From positions 1 to 6,870 of the forward strand of contig VBPB01000325.1 of the NCBI GenBank assembly GCA_005893365.1: a stretch of DNA of 6,870 bases. Direction: 5' to 3'. Position numbers and translations under genes: made by a program. How positions within the stretch are numbered: position 1 is the first letter of the stretch; each line of letters starts with the position of its first letter. Source of the stretch: Candidatus Eiseniibacteriota bacterium. GTDB taxonomy: Bacteria > Eisenbacteria > RBG-16-71-46. This document shows, piece by piece, positions 1 to 5,379 of the stretch. A model generated the notes under the pieces. The model worked only from the letters and a program-made list of their open reading frames with translations. It was not told where the DNA came from and searched no databases.

Positions 1-168
1 GAAGTCCCGCGCGTCCCGCTCCGAGAACGCGGTCGCGAGGTCGGTGTCGCAGACATCCGTGTGGCCGAACACCGGCCGGCCGTCGCGGCCGATGAACTCG
101 AGCCGCCCGTCCTCGACCGTCACGTCACGCAGGTCGCTCAGGCGGCACTCGAAGCTGGAGTCGAGCAG
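1..168. repeat. Direct repeat, copy A (presumed source)
   Basis: Bases 1-168 match 1097-1264 at every position, in the same orientation. Identity stops sharply at 169 versus 1265; the other end is cut by the window edge, so the full length is unknown. Copy A encodes the C-terminal part of the small secreted protein and is continuous with that protein's frame. Confidence 0.97.
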
Positions 169-489
169 ATCGCCCACGGTTCCGATCACGGCCGACGCGA
201 TGACCGCACCCAGCCAATGGTCCTGCCGCTCTTCCTTGGCATGCAGCTCGCGCTGCACCCGGTGGAGCATCCGCTCCGAGAGCTGAAGGGCGACCACGCG
301 GTCGGTGAGCAGCAGCGTCACCTTGCCGTCCTCGGTGGTGATCGCGAAGCGGGCATCGCCGGGATCGTGGTGGTCCGCCCACCGGACATGGTGGCCGCAG
401 CAGACTCCCGCGTGGGCGGCCGGCCCCGTGGGGAGGGCAGGCAGGCTGGCCAGGGCGAGCAGGGCGATGGCGATCGGGATGGCTCTCAT
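1..489 (-). CDS. Small secreted protein of unknown function, C-terminus cut by window edge
   Basis: An open frame runs from the ATG at 489 to the left edge, giving 163 codons without a stop. I do not recognise the family. Residues 1 to about 28 form a signal peptide: a short positive start (MRAIP), an Ala/Leu core and an AHA cleavage site. The mature protein begins GVCCGHH, a Cys-Cys/His-His cluster that could bind metal or form a disulfide. Then follow a beta-type stretch (FAITTEDGKVTLLL), a charged amphipathic helix (about 70-95), a small hydrophobic helix (AVIASAVIGTVG) and a beta-rich C-terminal part (SDLRDVTVEDGRLEFIG). No strong ribosome site precedes the ATG. It lies downstream of the aminotransferase on the same strand. 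Codons 108-163 are copied exactly inside that aminotransferase, and the sequence there reads on as VREFRRAKA, so perhaps only about 10 residues are missing here. The text is smooth across position 168, so this gene is taken as the source of the copy. Confidence 0.68.
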   Translation of the reverse strand, partial: MRAIPIAIALLALASLPALPTGPAAHAGVCCGHHVRWADHHDPGDARFAITTEDGKVTLLLTDRVVALQLSERMLHRVQRELHAKEERQDHWLGAVIASAVIGTVGDLLDSSFECRLSDLRDVTVEDGRLEFIGRDGRPVFGHTDVCDTDLATAFSERDARDF

Positions 490-664
490 GGCGTACCGCG
501 GTCAGGGGGTTGGGCGTGGGCGTACTACGGCGGCGCCGACGGCCCGGTTGCACGGAGAGCGCCCGGGCGCCCGGCGGGCCGTGGGCCGGTTCAGCCTGAC
601 TACACGCTGCCGCCTTGCCACGGTGTCGGCGCCCATTCCCCGATCCGCCGCCGCCCGCGCCGCG
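490..664. other. Intergenic gap between aminotransferase and secreted-protein genes
   Basis: This 175-bp GC-rich gap lies between two minus-strand genes. It holds a 12-bp perfect palindrome (GCGCCCGGGCGC, 559-570) nested inside a 6-bp inverted repeat (541-546 with 575-580). These could form a hairpin ending the aminotransferase transcript, but there is no T-tract. I see no convincing promoter for the downstream gene. Confidence 0.3.
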
Positions 665-1939
665 TCAGGCCATGCGCTCCAGCATCGCGCCCAGGCGCCC
701 GATCCCCTGGTCGATCGCCTCCAACGAGGCCGCCCCGACCGACATCCGGAACCAGCCGTCCTCGCGGGCGAGGCCGAAGGCCTGGAAGGGCACCACCGCG
801 ATCCCGGCCCCGGTGAGCAGCGCCTTGCGGATGTCCTCGTTGCGCTCCATCCGGGCGCCGTCCAGCGCGCGCCCGAACAGATCCATGCGCGCCGAGAGGT
901 AGAGCGTGCCTTCGGGCGCCACCGCGTCCACCGGCAGGCCCCGGGCCCTGAGGGCCACGATCCCCTGGTAGAGCCGGTCGAGGCGGGCGCGCAGCTTGTG
1001 GTGCATCTCGAGCCGGAAGGCGTGGAACGCCGCGGCGTCGTCGAGGAACTCGGCGGTGGCCATCTGCTCCGCCTTGGCCCGCCGGAACTCGCGGACGAAG
1101 TCCCGCGCGTCCCGCTCCGAGAACGCGGTCGCGAGGTCGGTGTCGCAGACATCCGTGTGGCCGAACACCGGCCGGCCGTCGCGGCCGATGAACTCGAGCC
1201 GCCCGTCCTCGACCGTCACGTCACGCAGGTCGCTCAGGCGGCACTCGAAGCTGGAGTCGAGCAGCACCGGCCGCTCCCCGCGCGTGAGCCGGCGCTGGTT
1301 CTCGGCCACCAGGTCGCGACAGATCTCGGCCAGCGCATCGGGGTCGATGGCGGTCCCGGTGGGGTTGAGCGGCGTGTTGAGCGCCAGCAGCCGGATGCCG
1401 GGGAGGACCGCGCGCACCTGATCGGGCGTGGGATGGAACGCCGACGCGCGCGCGACCTCGAGCGGCACCCCCTCGGCCCCGGTGAGATAGCAATAGTGGT
1501 TGTTGTTCCAGGAGGGCACCGGGTAGGCCACCCGGTCGCCCGGATCGACCAGCGCCCGGTACGTCGCGTAGATCAGCGGACGCGCCCCGCCCGCCACCAG
1601 CACCGATCCGATCGGGTACTCCAGACCGAACTCCCGCGCGTAGAAGCGCGTCACGGCCTGGCGCAGCTCCAGCGTGCCGTTCGACGGCGGATAGTTGGTG
1701 TGCCCGTTGGCGAGGGCTTTCTGGACCCCGGCGAGCAACCGGTCGGGGGGACGGAACTCGCGCGGATCGAAGTCGCCCACGGTCAGGTTGCACACCGAAT
1801 GGCCCTGCGCGGCCAACGCGCGGATCTCGGTGGCGATCCGCAGCACCTCGGACCCGATCAGGCCCCGCGAGAGCTGCGAGAGCTGGTCGTCGCGGATCGC
1901 GGCGAGGTCGAGCGAGGCGCTGGTCTTCGGATCGGTCAC
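665..1939 (-). CDS. PLP-dependent class I/II aminotransferase with its catalytic core replaced
   Basis: Family and role: a fold-type I aminotransferase, which moves an amino group from an amino acid to a 2-oxo acid using pyridoxal phosphate; substrate unknown. I chose the second of two adjacent GTG codons (1939) because GGAGG at 1952-1948 lies 8 bases upstream; GTG at 1975 has no ribosome site. Numbered from 1939 (424 residues): N-terminal LTVGDF near 52-57, NYPPSNG (82-88), GGARPLI (117-123), PSWNNNH (142-148), the cofactor loop NPTG (192-195), the C-terminal VVPFQAFG (382-389) and the substrate-carboxylate arginine in FRMSVG (R398). The expected YDQVYW motif and the SK-x-F-AATG-like block with the Schiff-base lysine are absent. 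Residues 226-281 are instead an exact copy of the neighbouring secreted protein, and family-like text resumes at AEQMATAEF (290 on). As written the enzyme should be inactive. It is either a true recombinant pseudogene or an assembly chimera of an intact gene. Confidence 0.85.
   Translation of the reverse strand: MTDPKTSASLDLAAIRDDQLSQLSRGLIGSEVLRIATEIRALAAQGHSVCNLTVGDFDPREFRPPDRLLAGVQKALANGHTNYPPSNGTLELRQAVTRFYAREFGLEYPIGSVLVAGGARPLIYATYRALVDPGDRVAYPVPSWNNNHYCYLTGAEGVPLEVARASAFHPTPDQVRAVLPGIRLLALNTPLNPTGTAIDPDALAEICRDLVAENQRRLTRGERPVLLDSSFECRLSDLRDVTVEDGRLEFIGRDGRPVFGHTDVCDTDLATAFSERDARDFVREFRRAKAEQMATAEFLDDAAAFHAFRLEMHHKLRARLDRLYQGIVALRARGLPVDAVAPEGTLYLSARMDLFGRALDGARMERNEDIRKALLTGAGIAVVPFQAFGLAREDGWFRMSVGAASLEAIDQGIGRLGAMLERMA
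1097..1264. repeat. Direct repeat, copy B (inserted in the aminotransferase)
   Basis: This is the second exact copy of bases 1-168. The foreign stretch in the aminotransferase may reach down to about 1073, where family-like sequence (AEQMATAEF) resumes, so the replaced segment is 168-192 bp. Both junctions keep the reading frame. CTGCTC at 1264-1259 (minus strand) fits either parent gene at the upstream junction and could be the crossover microhomology. Confidence 0.95.
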
Positions 1940-1947
1940 CACGTCGC

Positions 1948-1952
1948 CCTCC
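1948..1952 (-). promoter_or_regulatory. Shine-Dalgarno site that decides the aminotransferase start
   Basis: GGAGG on the minus strand, 8 bases before the GTG at 1939 and 5 before the GTG at 1942. No such site precedes the longer GTG start at 1975. Confidence 0.55.
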
Positions 1953-2100
1953 GTCCCGCTCGCCACGAACGCCACCGATCGGGACTATCGGTCATGGGGG
2001 CGTGACGCTCAAGCCCGGTGGGGCGATGGCAGGGGAGCGGCCGGCGGTCCCCCATGATCCGCGCGTTGCGTACGCTCTCCCGATGAGACGCCGCGACCGG

Positions 2101-2106
2101 TACAAT
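2101..2106 (+). promoter_or_regulatory. Possible -10 box for the DinB-fold gene
   Basis: TACAAT differs from the sigma-70 -10 consensus by one base and lies about 70 bases before the ATG in a very GC-rich stretch. I see no matching -35 box at 16-18 bases; the nearest TTGCGT (2066-2071) is 29 bases away. The call is weak. Confidence 0.28.
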
Positions 2107-2160
2107 CGGACGCGCCTGGGGCACCCGCGACTCGCCGCCCCTCGACCACCGTTCGATTCG

Positions 2161-2167
2161 AAAGGAG
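2161..2167 (+). promoter_or_regulatory. Ribosome binding site of the DinB-fold gene
   Basis: AAAGGAG, seven bases before the ATG at 2175. This is a near-ideal site and fixes the start. Confidence 0.8.
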
Positions 2168-2174
2168 CGCCCCG

Positions 2175-2654
2175 ATGTCCGAACGACAGCACATCCTCGA
2201 CACGCTCGACCGGGCCTATCGCGCCAAGACCTGGTGTGGCGCCGCCTTGCTGGAAGCCTTGGACGGGGTCGGCGCCAAGCTCGCGGCGCGCCACGTGAAG
2301 CGGGGCGTCCACTCGATCTGGGAGCTGGTCGAGCACCTGGCGAGCTGGAACGAGATCGTCGCCGAGCGCCTGGGCGGGACGAAGCCGGTCGTGACCCCCG
2401 CGCGCAACTTCCCGCCTGTGTCCCGCACCACGCCGGCCGCGTGGAAGGCGACGCGGCGCCGGCTCGCGCGCTCGCAGGGGAGGTTCCGCCGCGAGGTGGC
2501 ACGCTTCCCGGTCGCGATGCTGGGTCGCCGGCGTCCGAAGCTGGACCAGACGTGGAGCATCCTCATCCACGGACAGATCCAGCATCAGCTCTACCACGCG
2601 GGACAGATCGCGATGTTGCGGCGGGCCTTCGGGAAGCCGGTGCCGTCGAACTAG
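2175..2654 (+). CDS. DinB-family (DUF664-like) putative metal-dependent protein
   Basis: This 159-residue protein has the length and layout of the DinB/YfiT four-helix bundle family. Members typically bind a divalent metal through three histidines; some are thiol-dependent S-transferases (bacillithiol or mycothiol), but most have no known reaction. The first histidine is H54, in the helix-2 motif SIWELVEHLASWNE. The other two are H137 and H141, in HGQIQHQLYHAGQIAMLRR, the typical C-terminal signature. The spacing fits an intact metal triad. The protein is basic, with Arg/Lys-rich stretches around 92-121, and has no signal peptide or membrane segment, so it should be cytosolic. The start is set by AAAGGAG seven bases upstream. 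It is divergent from the aminotransferase across about 235 bp and has no same-strand partner close by, so the context does not reveal its substrate. Family assignment is confident; function is not. Confidence 0.9.
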   Translation: MSERQHILDTLDRAYRAKTWCGAALLEALDGVGAKLAARHVKRGVHSIWELVEHLASWNEIVAERLGGTKPVVTPARNFPPVSRTTPAAWKATRRRLARSQGRFRREVARFPVAMLGRRRPKLDQTWSILIHGQIQHQLYHAGQIAMLRRAFGKPVPSN

Positions 2655-2848
2655 CCTCGATTTGGGAAGCCCGATCGTCCGTGACGCGAGAATTTGCCGT
2701 CTCCTGAACTTCTTTCATCGCCGCGCGCAACCATATATGGATTCGTCGGATGAGCGGCGGAACGGAGGTGGGCGGGAAGGCCATCGGGGGGCGGGCTCAT
2801 ACAAATGCTTTGCGCACCGAATCCCACCTGCGCCACTCTAACGGCCCG
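2655..2848 (+). other. Intergenic region with an AT-rich island upstream of the His-rich gene
   Basis: This 194-bp stretch is less GC-rich than its surroundings. It contains the palindrome CCATATATGG (2731-2740) and a second AT-rich patch, CATACAAATG (2798-2807), either of which could hold a -10 element. Neither has a clear -35 box. The reading frame of the next gene is open back to an ATG at 2750, but that added stretch looks non-coding and lacks a ribosome site. Confidence 0.35.
2731..2740. promoter_or_regulatory. Palindrome CCATATATGG, possible operator or promoter element
   Basis: This is a perfect 10-bp palindrome with a central run of alternating A and T inside GC-rich DNA, about 110 bases before the His-rich gene start. 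TATATG could act as a -10 box, or the palindrome could bind a dimeric regulator. No second copy is visible in the window. Confidence 0.25.
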
Positions 2849-3595
2849 ATGAGGATCGCCCCCCTGCTGTCCGTTGCGGCGTTGCTCGTGGCCTCCAGCG
2901 CCATGGGCGCACCCGGCTTCGAGCACGCGTCGATCGTAAGCGTTCTGGCGGTGCCGGTGGGCACGGGTCATCCGGCCCATGCCCACGCGGCCTCCAAAGG
3001 CGCGCCGGCGGTCCACACCGCGGCGCATCCGGTCCACCATCGCGGGCACCACCGGCACGCGCGGCACGTCCGCCGCGAGCGCGTGGCGGCCAGTCTGGGC
3101 CAGACGAGCCCGATGGCGCCGCGCCCGAGCCGCAACAGTCCCGACGTGCCGCGACCGGCGCGCGACCATCACACCGCGACGGTGCCCCAGGTGAGCCATG
3201 GTCATCGCGGCTCCAAGACCGGGTCCCATCAGGGGCTCGCCACCCTCGCCCACGCCCCGGATGTGGTCGAGGACCCGGTGACGAGCGGCCGCGGGCCCCC
3301 GCGCGCGAGCCCGTCTGCGGCCCTTCCGGCTCGCCGTTCGCGCGAGCCCTTTGGCGACGCGCTCCTGCTCACCCCACCTTCCGCGCGCGCTCTCTCCGCT
3401 TCCCGTATCGCTCCCGACGACCCACCGGCCCTTCCGGCCCTCTCGACTTCGACTCGACGCACCGGCGTCCGCCGAGCCGTCCTCCCTGTTCCCCGTCTCA
3501 TCGTCACTTCAACCGGGGTTGGCCCATGGCCGCCCCCACGCCGGCCGCACCGAGGGCCAGGCGGCGTGCCCATCAGCGCCCTCATCAGGAGGTAG
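2849..3595 (+). CDS. Histidine-rich secreted protein of unknown function
   Basis: I do not recognise this protein. From the ATG at 2849 it is 248 residues. The start is chosen because a textbook signal peptide begins there: MRIAP, a hydrophobic stretch LLSVAALLVASSA, and likely cleavage after about residue 20. Residues 41-73 hold eleven histidines mixed with Ala, Arg, Pro and Gly (for example VHHRGHHRHARH), as in periplasmic metal-binding or buffering proteins. The rest is low-complexity, rich in Pro, Arg, Ser and Ala, and probably disordered. Codons are almost all G/C-ending up to about 3300; later A/T-ending codons become common (TCT, CTT, GCT, CCA, TTT), so the C-terminal third may not be true coding sequence or may evolve freely. 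The stop (3593-3595) overlaps the ribosome site of the next gene, suggesting coupling. No clear ribosome site precedes 2849. Metal binding is inferred from composition only. Confidence 0.5.
   Translation: MRIAPLLSVAALLVASSAMGAPGFEHASIVSVLAVPVGTGHPAHAHAASKGAPAVHTAAHPVHHRGHHRHARHVRRERVAASLGQTSPMAPRPSRNSPDVPRPARDHHTATVPQVSHGHRGSKTGSHQGLATLAHAPDVVEDPVTSGRGPPRASPSAALPARRSREPFGDALLLTPPSARALSASRIAPDDPPALPALSTSTRRTGVRRAVLPVPRLIVTSTGVGPWPPPRRPHRGPGGVPISALIRR
3587..3593 (+). promoter_or_regulatory. Perfect Shine-Dalgarno site overlapping the upstream stop codon
   Basis: AGGAGGT fully complements the 16S rRNA 3' end, with five bases before the ATG at 3599. Its last base is the first base of the upstream TAG stop (3593-3595), so ribosomes ending the His-rich gene finish on the start region of the next gene. 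Confidence 0.8.
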
Positions 3596-3598
3596 CCT

Positions 3599-3948
3599 AT
3601 GTCCCGCATCACGTCCCTCTCCGCTCTGGCGGCCCTGTCGCTCGGCCTGATCGCCGCGCCGCTCGCGCACGCCCAGGGCGGCGCGACGACGACCGATACC
3701 AAGGCCGGCGCTGCGACCACCCAGACGGCGGCCCCGTCGACGGAGACCGCCAAGCCTGCGGCGAAGGCCAAGCCGGTGAAGTTGGCGATGAAGTCGGCGG
3801 CCGCGGCGATGCCGAAGGTCGACATCAACTCGGCAGCGCGCGAGGATCTGATGAAGCTCGCGGGCAGGGCCTGGTCACCAAGGCGCAGTTCGCCAAGATC
3901 TCGGGCCACATCATCGCGAAGCAGGAAACGTCCACCGCGGGCAAGTAG
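3599..3948 (+). pseudogene. Secreted ComEA-like helix-hairpin-helix protein, hairpin deleted and frame shifted
   Basis: The start is certain: a perfect Shine-Dalgarno and a clear signal peptide (residues 1-25, ending AHA before QGG). A Thr/Ala/Lys/Pro-rich linker (26-70) leads to VDINSAAREDLMKL (74-87), the first helix of the helix-hairpin-helix fold used by ComEA-type proteins to bind DNA. Relatives continue with a PGIG-type hairpin, a second helix and a tail of the type VTKAQ-AKIS-IIAKQ. Here LMKL is followed directly by AGR and the frame is lost. The expected tail (GLVTKAQFAKISGHIIAKQ to TAGK) is present one frame over and ends at TAG 3946-3948. About 25 residues including the hairpin are therefore missing, and one further base is needed near the GGG at 3867-3869 to rejoin the frames. 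Without correction the start frame reads on to 4201, through the terminator and MITE, as a 200-residue product. This is either a genuine pseudogene or a base-level sequence error plus a deletion. Confidence 0.78.
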
Positions 3949-3972
3949 TCGGGCGCAGTCGACGGTGGTACG

Positions 3973-4003
3973 GGGCGCGGCGGTCGCGAGGACCGTCGCG
4001 CCC
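3973..4003 (+). terminator. Hairpin terminator after the helix-hairpin-helix gene
   Basis: A 13-bp stem (3973-3985 with 3991-4003, one G-U pair) encloses a five-base loop and starts 25 bases after the TAG at 3948. It is followed only by TTGGT, so the T-tract is weak. It probably ends transcription of the 2849-3948 pair. Confidence 0.6.
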
Positions 4004-4033
4004 TTGGTCGTAGTCCGGCGAACGCCGGCGGGG

Positions 4034-4058
4034 CTAGTGTCCCGTACCGGAAATCATG
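4034..4058 (+). repeat. Left terminal inverted repeat
   Basis: Begins CTAGTGTCCCGTACCGG and ends AATCATG. It differs from the reverse complement of the right repeat at one position (T here, C there, at the twelfth base). Confidence 0.93.
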
Positions 4059-4176
4059 CACACGCCGCGCGGGTTCTCGTGGCCGCTGGCGGCGTCGCTC
4101 CTCCTCCGTGTATCGCAACGGATACGCGTCGTCGTCGCTCCTTGCCAGCGTCCACGATTCCTCCGCGGGGCATGCA

Positions 4177-4201
4177 CATGATTTCCGGTGCGGGACACTA
4201 G
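4177..4201 (-). repeat. Right terminal inverted repeat
   Basis: Read on the minus strand it begins CTAGTGTCCCGCACCGG. The TAG within its terminal CTAG is the stop codon of the epimerase gene. Confidence 0.93.
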
Positions 4202-5181
4202 AGCAGCCCCTGGGCGCGGTACCAGTCGGCCGTGGCGCGCAGGCCGTCGTCGAGCGCCACGCGCGGGCGGTAGCCGAGCACGCGCTTGGCCTTCGAGATG
4301 TCGAAGGCGCGCTGCACCGTGAAGAAGCCCACCCGCCGGCGATGGAGCGGCGGTTCGATGCCGAGCGGCCGGCACAAGGCCTCGCAGGTCACGGCCGCAG
4401 CCACGACCGGCCAGGCGGGCACGCGCACGCGCCACGGGCTCCCGCCCACGATCGCCGCGATGCGGCGCGCCAGGTCGGCGATGGCGACGTTCTCGTCGCC
4501 GCCGAGCACGAACGTCTCACCCACGGCCTTCGGGTGGCTGGCCGCCAGCAGCATCCCCTCGCACAGGTCGTCCACGTAGGCCAGGTTCATGCGGGTGGCG
4601 CCCGAGCCGATCATCAGGAAGCGGCCGTGCGCGATGCCGCTGAACAGCTTCACGTAGCGACGCTCGCCCGGCCCGTAGCCCGAGGTGGGCCGCACGATGG
4701 TGCCCGCGAGCCCCAGCCGCCCGAACGCCTCGCGCGCCCAGCGCTCCGCGGCCAGCTTGGTGCGGTTGTAGCTGTCCGTGGCCTCGACGAGCGGACTCTC
4801 CTCGTTGGCCGGGACGGCGCCGGTGTCGCCGTGGACCCCCACCGTGCTGCAGTGGACGAAGCGCGACACGCCCGCCGCCGCGGCGGCCTCGATGGCGTGG
4901 CGGGTCCCGTCCAGGTTGACCGCGTGGTACTCGGCGTCCGACTTGCCGGCCTCGCGGAAGATCGCCGCGAGATGGAAGACCACGTCCACGCCCGGCATGG
5001 CGGCGCGCACCGCGGCGGGGTCGCGGATGTCGCCCGCGACGATCTCGACCCCGGCCTCGCGCAGGGCGTCCACCTGGCTGGTGCTGCGGGCGATCGCGCG
5101 CACCTGCCAGTCGCGCGCCCGGAGGGTCCGGCAGAGGTTGGAGCCCGCGAAGCCCGACGCCCCGGTGACCAGCGCCCGCAT
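4198..5181 (-). CDS. NAD(P)-dependent epimerase/dehydratase (extended SDR family)
   Basis: This 327-residue protein of typical family length has an N-terminal Rossmann fold. It begins MRALVTGASGFAGSN with the TGxxGxxG cofactor motif (6-13), a conserved acidic DIRD (51-54) and the FHLAA strand (69-73). Active-site residues are visible: Ser112 in CSTVGVHG and the YxxxK pair Tyr138/Lys142 in SYNRTK. RPTSGYGPGERR and an LAYVDDLCEG segment follow in the substrate half. Enzymes of this kind act on nucleotide sugars, sterol-like or flavonol-like substrates (HpnA, DFR and 3-beta-HSD relatives); the substrate cannot be read here. I start at the ATG at 5181 because the Rossmann strand begins there; the frame is open upstream to 5331 but that extension looks non-coding. 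It follows the flippase-like gene by 198 bp on the same strand. Its TAG stop lies in the MITE's terminal CTAG, and the C-terminus (ADWYRAQGLL) looks complete, so the insertion did no coding damage. Confidence 0.88.
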   Translation of the reverse strand: MRALVTGASGFAGSNLCRTLRARDWQVRAIARSTSQVDALREAGVEIVAGDIRDPAAVRAAMPGVDVVFHLAAIFREAGKSDAEYHAVNLDGTRHAIEAAAAAGVSRFVHCSTVGVHGDTGAVPANEESPLVEATDSYNRTKLAAERWAREAFGRLGLAGTIVRPTSGYGPGERRYVKLFSGIAHGRFLMIGSGATRMNLAYVDDLCEGMLLAASHPKAVGETFVLGGDENVAIADLARRIAAIVGGSPWRVRVPAWPVVAAAVTCEALCRPLGIEPPLHRRRVGFFTVQRAFDISKAKRVLGYRPRVALDDGLRATADWYRAQGLL

Positions 5182-5348
5182 GGTCAGCAGTACCCCCGGA
5201 GCCGCCGCGACGGCACGCGCAGCAGGGTCATTCGGGAGACCTCCTGGGCCGTCCGTGACCATGGGGGATGAGCGGAGCGGACGGATTCGAGCGCCGGAGG
5301 ACGCGACCGGCGGCCGGCGAGGGGCGGACACGATGCGACGGATGCGGT

Positions 5349-5378
5349 CGACGGGCCACGGTGCTCCGTGGCCCGTCG
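5349..5378 (-). terminator. Strong 12-bp hairpin directly after the flippase-like gene
   Basis: A perfect 12-bp stem (5349-5360 with 5367-5378) encloses a six-base loop. It starts one base after the TGA stop of the membrane-protein gene on the minus strand. There is no T-run beyond it, so it may be a T-less terminator, a 3'-end stabiliser or an attenuator before the epimerase. Confidence 0.5.
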
Positions 5379-5379
5379 C

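Larger units (their letters stand above)
4034..4201. mobile_element. MITE-like fold-back element inserted at CTAG (IS630/Tc1-mariner style)
   Basis: This is a 168-bp non-coding element with 25-bp terminal inverted repeats matching at 24 positions. Both ends are CTAG, and a TA (4035-4036 and 4199-4200) is duplicated at the borders, as for IS630/Tc1-mariner transposases; the family is inferred from that target only. Removing one TA plus the element restores a single CTAG site. The inside is also palindromic: an 8-bp stem (4107-4114 with 4121-4128, one G-U) sits at the exact midpoint, and further arms pair between (4061-4073 with 4162-4174, and 4077-4094 with 4140-4157, imperfectly). The whole unit could fold into one long hairpin in DNA or RNA. 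It has no transposase and would need one supplied from elsewhere. It lies between the 3' ends of two convergent genes. Confidence 0.85.

Noticed and set aside
305..2005. A 566-codon open frame on the plus strand opposite the aminotransferase
   Set aside because: It is an antisense shadow of a high-GC gene: Arg/Gly/His/Pro-rich text with no domain or signal, while the minus strand carries clear aminotransferase motifs.
2750..2848. An N-terminal extension of the His-rich protein from the ATG at 2750
   Set aside because: It has no ribosome site, and it would bury the signal peptide 33 residues inside the protein.
4034..4201. Similar short peptides (LVSRTGNH... and ...MISG-GH) at the element ends on both strands, looking like a small conserved protein
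   Set aside because: They are simply the translated terminal inverted repeats; similarity on both strands follows from the palindrome.
1..4201. The direct repeat and the MITE are both 168 bp, hinting at a common origin
   Set aside because: Their sequences are unrelated, the direct repeat lacks inverted ends and a target duplication, and its length is cut by the window edge, so the equal number is coincidence.
4108..5271. A 387-codon plus-strand frame opposite the epimerase
   Set aside because: It starts inside the MITE and is antisense to a gene with an intact Rossmann fold and active site; no family-like features.
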